A stretch of 64,000 nucleotides of DNA, from assembly GCF_005696555.1 (NCBI RefSeq), contig NZ_CP040005.1, forward strand, positions 1,488,001 to 1,552,000. Reading direction: 5' to 3'. Both the position numbers and the translations under genes were made by a program. Below the pieces are notes generated by a model that worked only from the letters and a program-made list of their open reading frames with translations, searched no databases and was not told where the DNA came from. The DNA comes from Actinomyces sp. oral taxon 171 str. F0337 (GTDB lineage: Bacteria; Actinomycetota; Actinomycetes; Actinomycetales; Actinomycetaceae). Below are positions 33,922-40,554 of this stretch, piece after piece (within the stretch, counting starts at the first letter, position 1; the number at the start of each line of letters is the position of its first letter).

Positions 33922-35197
33922 GACTAAGGGCTATGGACACGCCGATGCGGTACAGACCTACCAGATCCGCCCGGCGACCATGGAAGACTCCCCCGCTATC
34001 CGCCAGATCCGCAACGCCGCCGTGCGGGAGTCCCTGGCCATCTGGACCAGCATCGAGCAGGACCCTGCCAGGGCCGAGACCTGGCTGGCCCCCATGGTGC
34101 AGCGAGGAACGGCTCTCGTTGCTCACGTCAGTGGCAAGCCGCATGACGTCATCGGGTTTGCGGTGGCCGGTCCCTGGCACTCCTACGAGGGCTACACCCG
34201 CACAGTCGAGGACTCGATCTACCTCAGCCCGACGGCTCAAGGCAAAGGGCTGGGTGCCAGGCTCCTCACCGCCCTCATCGAGGCCTCACGGCAGGCCGGG
34301 GACCGCACTATGATCGCCCTGATCGAGGCGAGTAACGCGACTTCGGTGCACCTGCACGAGCGCTATGGTTTCACCACTGTCGGCACTGTCCCGCAGGCCG
34401 GCGAGAAGCATGGTCAGATCCTCGACCTGACCCTCATGAGCCGTTGCCTGAAAGGACCCACCATGTGCGGCAAGCAGAACAACCCAGCCGACAGCGACAG
34501 TCTCCGACGGGTCAAGGGTGGCCAGTCCGTCGAGCTGCAACCCGAAGAACCCGCCGTCACTCGGTGGCAGATCGACAGCACGGATGAGTTCATTGCGCAC
34601 CTGCTGAGCCTTGTCGGCACGCCCCAGGGGCGGCCGGCGATCATCGCTGTTGACGGGAGAGGAGGATCGGGCAAGACCACACTCACCACGGTGCTGACCG
34701 CGGCCGTCCCCGGTGCACAGGCCTTTCACTTGGATGACCTCATCTGGAATGAGCCGCTCTACGACTGGGACCAGCTGTACGTCGACACCCTGACCCGGTT
34801 GCACGAGGCCGGCTGCCTCGACCTCGTCCCGGACAAGTGGCGCGAGCACGGACGCGAGGGCTCCATCCGGATTCCGGCCGGCTCTCCCCTGGTCGTCGTC
34901 GAGGGAACCGGGGCCGGTCTGCGCGCGGTCAGCAACCTCATTGACGCGCACGTGTGGGTACAGACCGGCGACGACGTGGCCGAGCGCCGCGGCATCAAGC
35001 GGGACATCGCTGAGGGCGTCAACGGCGACGCCGAGGAGTCGGTGCGTTTCTGGCACTGGTGGATGGCCGGTGAGCGCCTCTTCTTCGCCAAGGACCGTCC
35101 ATGGCAGCGTGCTGACGTCATCGTCTCCGGTGACGCCCCCACCGGTGTGGGAGCTGGAGAGATCGCCTGGACCCCCGGGCCGCTCCTGGCCCGTTGA
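33905..35197 (+). CDS. Fusion of a PAT-like GNAT acetyltransferase and a P-loop kinase
   Basis: A 430-residue protein with two enzymes in one frame. Residues about 15-175 are a GNAT acetyltransferase of the phosphinothricin type: YQIRPATMEDSPAIRQIRN, SPTAQGKGLGARLL (acetyl-CoA loop), HLHERYGFTTVGTVPQAGEKHG. Residues about 218-430 are a uridine-kinase-like P-loop enzyme: Walker A DGRGGSGKTT near 252, FHLDDLIW, VVVEGTGAG, and RRGIKRD. A linker of about 40 residues joins them, containing ATG (34463, residue 187) with AAAGGA 6 bases before it, so the kinase may also be made alone. The gene overlaps the UvrA-like gene by 17 bases. Both activities are inferred; substrates are unknown. Confidence 0.85.
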   Translation: MTPPSETKGYGHADAVQTYQIRPATMEDSPAIRQIRNAAVRESLAIWTSIEQDPARAETWLAPMVQRGTALVAHVSGKPHDVIGFAVAGPWHSYEGYTRTVEDSIYLSPTAQGKGLGARLLTALIEASRQAGDRTMIALIEASNATSVHLHERYGFTTVGTVPQAGEKHGQILDLTLMSRCLKGPTMCGKQNNPADSDSLRRVKGGQSVELQPEEPAVTRWQIDSTDEFIAHLLSLVGTPQGRPAIIAVDGRGGSGKTTLTTVLTAAVPGAQAFHLDDLIWNEPLYDWDQLYVDTLTRLHEAGCLDLVPDKWREHGREGSIRIPAGSPLVVVEGTGAGLRAVSNLIDAHVWVQTGDDVAERRGIKRDIAEGVNGDAEESVRFWHWWMAGERLFFAKDRPWQRADVIVSGDAPTGVGAGEIAWTPGPLLAR

Positions 35198-35230
35198 GGT
35201 CCGGCTCTTCGCCGCTCAGGGCGGGCTCCT

Positions 35231-36352
35231 TCAGTCCCCCAGCGCGGTCCCCACGGCGCGAGCGGCCTGGATCCACTCGTGGTCGGCCGGAACGAACTTG
35301 GTGTGGCCGGCCACATCCTTGAGCGGCACCAGCTCCGTGCCGTGACCCCGGTCAGCGACCATGACGCCATAGCGGCCCTCGGCAATCGCGTCGGCTCCGG
35401 CCACGCCCAGGCGCGTGCCCAGAAGACGATCCGCGCCGCAGGGCGAACCGCCGCGCTGGACGTACCCCAGGATGGAGACACGCGCCTCCAGCCCGGTCAG
35501 GCTCTCCAGCTGCTCGGCCAGGGTGAAGGTGTTGGCGCGGTGGGATGCCTCCAGGCGCTTGACCCCCCGCTTGGCCATGGCCTTGCGCTCAGGACTGGAT
35601 GCGTCCTTGACCAGGGCGCGAGCGTGCTCCAGCTCGGCGTGATCCGTCACCGACAGTGCCCCCTCGGCCACGGCCACCACTGAGAAGGACGACCCGTGGG
35701 AGCGACGCCGCTCGATCTTGTCCGCGATCGCGTCCACCGAGTACGGGATCTCCGGCAGCAGAATGACATCCGCCCCACCGGCGATACCTGCGCCCAGGGC
35801 CAACCAGCCGGCCCGGTGACCCATGATCTCGGTGAGGATGATGCGATGGTGGGAGTGCGCCGTCGAGTGCAACCGGTCCACGGCCTCCGTGGCGATCTCC
35901 AGGGCCGTCGCGAAGCCGAAGGAGGAGTCGGTGTGAACGATGTCGTTGTCGATGGTCTTGGGCAGGTGGATGACGTTGAGACCCGCGTCCATAAGGCGTT
36001 TGGCGTTCTTCGCGGTCCCGCCCCCGCCGAGGCAGACGAGGGCGTCGATCCCGTCCTTCTCGCAGTTCTCCACAATGGTGGGCACCATGTCACGGGGCTC
36101 GCCGTCGATCATCATGCGGTGTACCTTGTCCCGGCTGGTCCCCAGCATGGTTCCACCCGTGGTGAGGATCCCGGACAGGGCAGCGGGGTCGAGCTCGGTG
36201 AAGCGGTTCTCAGCCAGGCCACGCATGCCGTCCCGGAAACCGACGAGCTCCCAGCCGTGCTGCTGGATCGCCGCCTTTCCAAAGCCTCGGATCGCCGCGT
36301 TGAGTCCAGGGGCGTCGCCGCCTGCCGTGAGAATGCCGATGCGCTGAGCCAT
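35231..36352 (-). CDS. pfkA: 6-phosphofructokinase with altered GGDG motif
   Basis: Phosphorylates fructose-6-phosphate. The 373-residue protein has GILTAGGDAPGLNAAIRG, GGTMLGTSRDK, PKTIDND (131-137, catalytic Asp135), EIMGHRAGWLALG and YVQRGGSPCGADR. Two donor-site positions are unusual. The motif equivalent to E. coli GGDGS is GGGGT (109-113), so the Mg-binding Asp103 is Gly111. The position of E. coli Gly124 is Lys132, a residue linked to pyrophosphate use or to group III enzymes. The phosphoryl donor (ATP or PPi) is therefore not certain. The start at 36352 fits the family; an in-frame start at 36418 adds 22 residues. It converges on the fusion gene and is divergent from rbpA. Confidence 0.9.
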   Translation of the reverse strand: MAQRIGILTAGGDAPGLNAAIRGFGKAAIQQHGWELVGFRDGMRGLAENRFTELDPAALSGILTTGGTMLGTSRDKVHRMMIDGEPRDMVPTIVENCEKDGIDALVCLGGGGTAKNAKRLMDAGLNVIHLPKTIDNDIVHTDSSFGFATALEIATEAVDRLHSTAHSHHRIILTEIMGHRAGWLALGAGIAGGADVILLPEIPYSVDAIADKIERRRSHGSSFSVVAVAEGALSVTDHAELEHARALVKDASSPERKAMAKRGVKRLEASHRANTFTLAEQLESLTGLEARVSILGYVQRGGSPCGADRLLGTRLGVAGADAIAEGRYGVMVADRGHGTELVPLKDVAGHTKFVPADHEWIQAARAVGTALGD

Positions 36353-36489
36353 GGACCCAAGTATGCCGTTCCCTGGCGTCCCGCACAGGGCATAGCCGAT
36401 CCAGACCGACGATGTCACGTTAGACGCCAGCCAGTATCATCATTACCCTGATCGCGTCGATACTGAGAGAACCCAGTGGGAACCCAACG

Positions 36490-36515
36490 GGAACACTGCG
36501 CCCTCCTTCGGTGTT
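36490..36515 (+). promoter_or_regulatory. SigR/SigH-type promoter candidate of rbpA
   Basis: GGAAC (36490-36494) is followed after exactly 18 bases by GTT (36513-36515), the consensus of actinobacterial SigR/SigH promoters. rbpA of Streptomyces coelicolor belongs to the SigR regulon. A second GGGAAC copy lies 11 bases upstream (36478-36483). Confidence 0.55.
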
Positions 36516-36608
36516 GACGCACCTGTGCCCTTGAGGCTGCGCGTGAGCCGTACGCTCCGCCAGAGGACCGGGACACCACGAGAGACGAGCCACAAGGAGA
36601 CCAGAAGC

Positions 36609-36968
36609 ATGGCAGACCGCGCACTGCGAGGCATGACCATCGGTGCGAAGTCGATGGAGTCGGAGGACGGCGTCGAGTTCGCTGAGCGGATGATCGTCAG
36701 CTACGAGTGCCCGATGGCGCACGTCACCAGGATCCCGATGTCCACCGAGGCCGAGGTGCCTCCCACCTGGGAGTGCCCCGAGTGTGGCCAGATCGCCGCA
36801 CGACGCGGCGAGGACGAGCCCGAGCCCGACGAGCCCAAGAAGACCCCGCGCACCCACTGGGACATGCTCCTGGAACGCCGCAAGGTCGATGAGCTCGAGG
36901 TTCTCCTCAATGAGCGCCTCGAGGCGCTGCGCAGCGGTGAGGTCTACCGCGAGCGGGTCAGCGGCTGA
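36609..36968 (+). CDS. rbpA: RNA polymerase-binding protein RbpA
   Basis: An actinobacterial transcription factor that binds the primary sigma factor and the polymerase to stabilise open complexes. At 119 residues it is family-sized: a core domain with YECPMAHVTRIPMS and WECPECGQIA, a basic/acidic linker (RRGEDEPEPDEPKK) and the C-terminal sigma-interaction helices RTHWDMLLERRKVDELEVLLNERL. The ATG at 36609 is preceded by AAGGAGA (36594-36600). In M. tuberculosis rbpA (Rv2050) also lies beside the ppm1 gene (Rv2051c), as here. Confidence 0.95.
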   Translation: MADRALRGMTIGAKSMESEDGVEFAERMIVSYECPMAHVTRIPMSTEAEVPPTWECPECGQIAARRGEDEPEPDEPKKTPRTHWDMLLERRKVDELEVLLNERLEALRSGEVYRERVSG

Positions 36969-36976
36969 AAGGCTCG

Positions 36977-37816
36977 CTAGGAGCGCTTCTGACGGGATGA
37001 GGCCGATGGGCGCTGCTGCTGGTAGCCAGCAGCAGCCCGACGGCGCTTGTCGCGGGCGGCGCGCAGCCTGCTCCCGGCGACCTTGGCCGCATCGAGCAGC
37101 TGGCTGGAGCGCTTGGCCACTCCCCAACGGGTCACCAGGGACAGCTCCTCGGTGAAGATTCCCCCGGAGAGCTTGGACTGGCCGGCCTCCCGCTCCAGGA
37201 AGGTGATCGGCATCTCCACGATGCGGCCGCCGACCTCGTCAACCAGCTTGGTCATATTGACCTGGAACCCGTAGCCAAGGGCCTCGACCTGACCGAGGTC
37301 CATGCGGCGCAGGATGGAGGCGCGGAAGACCCGGAAGCCCGCAGTGGCGTCCTTGACGCGCAGACCCAGCATGGCGTTGATGTAGAGGTTCCCGGCCTTG
37401 GACAGGGCCACGCGCTTGGCGTCCCAGCCCTCGGTGGCACCGCCGGAGACCCACCGTGAGCCGATGACGAGGTCCGGCTCGTCGGCCATCTCAGCGCGCT
37501 GAATGAGCAGGGCCAGGTCCTCGGCGCGGTGGGAGCCGTCGGCGTCCATCTCCACGATGAGCTCGTAGCCGGCGGCCAGGGCCCAGGAGAACCCGGCGAG
37601 GTAGGCCGGGCCCAGCCCGTTCTTCTCCGAGCGGTGCAGGACATGAATGTGGGAGTCCTCGTCCGCACGGGTATCGGCGTAGTCGCCGGTGCCGTCGGGG
37701 GAACCGTCGTCGACGACGAGAATGTCCGCCTCGGGAACGTGCTCGCGGACCCGATCCAGTGCCGTGGGCAGGGACTCGATCTCGTTGTAGGTGGGGATGA
37801 CGACGAGTGTCTTCAC
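36977..37816 (-). CDS. ppm1: Polyprenol monophosphomannose synthase (family 2 glycosyltransferase)
   Basis: Transfers mannose from GDP-mannose to polyprenyl phosphate, the donor for protein mannosylation and lipoglycans. The 279-residue protein has the DPM1 fold: LVVIPTYNEIESLPTAL, LVVDDGSPDGTGDYAD, the DxD-like EMDADGSH, and GSRWVSGGATEGW. A basic C-terminal tail (RDKRRRAAAGY) follows. GTG 37816 is chosen because GGAGAG sits 6 bases before it; ATG 37828 four codons upstream has no evident ribosome site. It lies directly after lnt. In mycobacteria both functions are fused in one Ppm1 protein; here they are separate genes. Confidence 0.9.
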   Translation of the reverse strand: MKTLVVIPTYNEIESLPTALDRVREHVPEADILVVDDGSPDGTGDYADTRADEDSHIHVLHRSEKNGLGPAYLAGFSWALAAGYELIVEMDADGSHRAEDLALLIQRAEMADEPDLVIGSRWVSGGATEGWDAKRVALSKAGNLYINAMLGLRVKDATAGFRVFRASILRRMDLGQVEALGYGFQVNMTKLVDEVGGRIVEMPITFLEREAGQSKLSGGIFTEELSLVTRWGVAKRSSQLLDAAKVAGSRLRAARDKRRRAAAGYQQQRPSASSRQKRS

Positions 37817-37881
37817 TTCTCTCTCCATAGTTGAGTTGCGTGGCGCCGAGACTAGCTGAGACACCCTGAAGATGTCTGAGA

Positions 37882-39561
37882 TCAGCTGCGATGACGAGTC
37901 GGAGTCGCTGTCCACCGTCGGCGCGCCTGGCTCAGGATACCGGCCCCGACCAGCGCGCCCGCACCGGCGAGGAGAAGGATGCCGGGGGCGGTACCGAGCC
38001 GGTCGGCAACGGTCTGTGAGCTGCGCAGCGGGACATCGGCCACGAGGCTCGCCTGAGTATAGGGTTGCGTGACCTGCTCGACCTCGCCGCGGGGATTGAT
38101 GATCGCGGTGTAACCGACAGTGGAGGCCTGGATGACACTGCGGCCGTGGACCACTGCCTGGACGCGCCCCTGGGCGAGCTGCTGGGCGGCCTCGCCTGAG
38201 TCGAGGAAGGAGGCGTTGTTCGTCGGGATGATGATCGCCTGCCCGCCCTGTTTGACGCCGGTGCGCAGGGCGTCGTCATAGGCGACCTCAAAACAGATGC
38301 CCATGGCGAAGGTGACGTCTCGGCCCTGGGTGATGGCCGGAACCGTCAGCGTGCTGGGACCGGTGCCGGGCAGCATGTCGATACCGACCCGGTCGACCTG
38401 GGTGGTCAGGCGCCGTACCAGAGAACGGGAGGGGATGTACTCCGCGAAGGGCACGGGGCGGTGCTTGCGGTAGTACGGATGAGTCGTCTTCCCGGAGACG
38501 TCTCCGGGATTCCAGATGAGGACGTCGTTGTAACGGATGTCGTCGACGAAAGGGACCGCCCCCACGAGTACTGGCGCCTGAACCGCTTGGGCGGCCTCAT
38601 CAACAATGGCCGCTGAGGCCGGGTAGTCGCGTGGGTCCAGGTCCGCGGAGTTCTCCGGCCAGATGACCATGTCGAGGTTGCCGGGGCCGACGTCGTCGGC
38701 CAGCTTCCTCGTGGCCTCAGCGTGGTTGCCAGTCACCTCCAGGGCCCGGTTGAAGGCGTCCTCGAAGTCCGTGGCGACGTTTCCCTGGACGGCTCCGACA
38801 CGAACGGTTCCGTCCTCGGCTCGTGTATCCAGCGGCAGTAGCCGCGGTGCGGCGAGCAGAGCCGCTGCGAGCGCTGCGCAGAGGAGGACCGGCAGGGCAC
38901 GGCGCTTATAGACGGATCGAGCCGCTTGAGCGATGCATGCCGCGGCCAGTGCCACCAGCAGCCCCACCCCGGCGCTGCCGACATAGGCGGCGGCAGGCAG
39001 GACCGGGGCGTCGGCCATCGCGAAGGCCAGACGCCCGAAGGGAAAACCGCCCAGTGGCCACACCGAGCGCAGCTCCTCGACGCCCGACCACAGAAGAGCG
39101 AAGGCGAGAACACCCCGGGCACCAGCGGGCACATGGTGCAGCGGGTTTCGGCCGCCGGAGGCCCCCTCAAGCTGTGGGAGTCGGCTGACTAGAGCCCACG
39201 CGCCGCCGAGGCCGGCGAGATAGAGCGACTCGAAGAGCGTCAGCGCGATCCAGCCGATCGGGTTGCCCATGCCCACCATCGTGAAGTGCAGCAGAGGCGT
39301 GAACAGGCCGAAGCCGTAGAACAGCCCCAGACCGGTGCCCGCCCAGAAGCCGCGGCCGCGGACGAGCAGCATGAGTGTCCCGACCCCAATGAGGGCCGAC
39401 CACCACAGGTTCATCGGGGGGAAGGCGGCGTAGGTGGCCAGGCCCGCCAGCATCGCCACAGCCGCGGGCGCTGATCGGCGAAGCCGGCGGGGAGACTGAG
39501 AAAGCAGCCGGGTACGCAGCCAGGAGGGCAACCGGGAAGGCTCTGTCACGCGGTGAAGCAT
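37882..39561 (-). CDS. lnt: Apolipoprotein N-acyltransferase
   Basis: Adds the third acyl chain to the N-terminal cysteine of lipoproteins at the membrane. The 559-residue protein has about six N-terminal membrane helices (to about residue 240) and a nitrilase-like domain. The catalytic triad can be placed: Glu in VIWPENSADL, Lys in YYRKHRPVPFAEY, Cys in MGICFEVAYDD. A last hydrophobic helix (ILLLAGAGALVGAGIL) precedes the C-terminus. The ATG at 39561 fits; an upstream in-frame start reads past the neighbouring gene. The lnt-ppm order matches the mycobacterial ppm fusion, supporting cotranscription. It begins 18 bases after the DUF808 gene. Confidence 0.9.
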   Translation of the reverse strand: MLHRVTEPSRLPSWLRTRLLSQSPRRLRRSAPAAVAMLAGLATYAAFPPMNLWWSALIGVGTLMLLVRGRGFWAGTGLGLFYGFGLFTPLLHFTMVGMGNPIGWIALTLFESLYLAGLGGAWALVSRLPQLEGASGGRNPLHHVPAGARGVLAFALLWSGVEELRSVWPLGGFPFGRLAFAMADAPVLPAAAYVGSAGVGLLVALAAACIAQAARSVYKRRALPVLLCAALAAALLAAPRLLPLDTRAEDGTVRVGAVQGNVATDFEDAFNRALEVTGNHAEATRKLADDVGPGNLDMVIWPENSADLDPRDYPASAAIVDEAAQAVQAPVLVGAVPFVDDIRYNDVLIWNPGDVSGKTTHPYYRKHRPVPFAEYIPSRSLVRRLTTQVDRVGIDMLPGTGPSTLTVPAITQGRDVTFAMGICFEVAYDDALRTGVKQGGQAIIIPTNNASFLDSGEAAQQLAQGRVQAVVHGRSVIQASTVGYTAIINPRGEVEQVTQPYTQASLVADVPLRSSQTVADRLGTAPGILLLAGAGALVGAGILSQARRRWTATPTRHRS

Positions 39562-39578
39562 ACGGGTAAGTTTGATGG

Positions 39579-40496
39579 TTAACCTTTGTGACGGCGGGCC
39601 ACAGCGTGGTGCACGGGCTGCCAGGCCAGGGCCAGCAGGGTGCCGATGACTGCGCCGATGAGGCAGGACATGGCTGTTCCGGTGATCCAGGACAAGACCG
39701 GGTTGTGGGTGAGCTCCTCGGCCCACTCAATGGCGTGGTGCAGGGGGTGGAAGCCGACCTTGGCGAGGTTGGTCGCCAGGATGTGTCCGCCGACCCACAG
39801 CATCGCCACGGTCCCGACGATCCCGATGCCGCGGAAGAGCGCCGGCGCCAAGGTCACGATCGCACGCCCGAAGGACCGGATGATGCCGGTACGGCCCTGC
39901 CCGGCCAGGTGCGCCCCGGCGTCGTCGAGCTTGATGAGGGCCGCCACCAGGCCGTAGACGGCGAAGGTGATGAGCAGAGCAATGAGGACCAGCACGATGA
40001 TGCGCCGCATGGAGGACTCCCCCTCCACCTCGGCCAGGGCCAGCAGCATGATCTCGGTGGACAGGACGAAGTCTGTGGTGATGGCCTGACGGATGATCTG
40101 CGCCTCGTCGACCGGGCCGGTCTCCTCCTTGGCGTGAGCAGCGCCGCCGAAGCGCTCCAGGATCTTCTCCCCGCCCTCAAAGCACAGGTAGGCGCCACCG
40201 ACGATGAGCGCCACCGGCAGGAGCCACGGTGCCACGGCCGTCAGCAGCAGGCCGATCGGCAGGATGATGAGGAGCTTGTTGCGCAACGAGCCCAGCGTGA
40301 TCCTCTTGATGATCGGCAGCTCACGGTCCGGGGTGATACCGGTGACGTACTGGGGCGTGGTGGCGACGTCGTCGACGGCGGCCGCCGACACCTTCGCGGA
40401 GGTCTTGACGGCCATGGAGGCCGTGTCGTCAACGGTGGACAGCGTCAGCTTGGCGAGCGTGGCGATGTCGTCGAGGAGGGCGAAGAAGCCTGACAT
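39579..40496 (-). CDS. DUF808 (YedI-like) membrane protein
   Basis: A 305-residue integral membrane protein of the DUF808/YedI family. It starts SGFFALLDDIATLAKLTLSTVDD, followed by AVKTSAKVSAAAVDDVATTPQYVTG, both family-typical. Five to six helices can be seen: LLIILPIGLLLTAVAPWLLPVALIV, MRRIIVLVLIALLITFAVYGLVAALI, ALFRGIGIVGTVAMLWVGGHIL and one near the C-terminus. Function is unknown. It is in line with lnt and ppm and may be their first gene. Confidence 0.85.
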   Translation of the reverse strand: MSGFFALLDDIATLAKLTLSTVDDTASMAVKTSAKVSAAAVDDVATTPQYVTGITPDRELPIIKRITLGSLRNKLLIILPIGLLLTAVAPWLLPVALIVGGAYLCFEGGEKILERFGGAAHAKEETGPVDEAQIIRQAITTDFVLSTEIMLLALAEVEGESSMRRIIVLVLIALLITFAVYGLVAALIKLDDAGAHLAGQGRTGIIRSFGRAIVTLAPALFRGIGIVGTVAMLWVGGHILATNLAKVGFHPLHHAIEWAEELTHNPVLSWITGTAMSCLIGAVIGTLLALAWQPVHHAVARRHKG

Positions 40497-40554
40497 AGGG
40501 GCATGAGTCCTGTCGTCCGGAGTATCGGCTGGAACGAGAGTACTAGCCGCAGCG

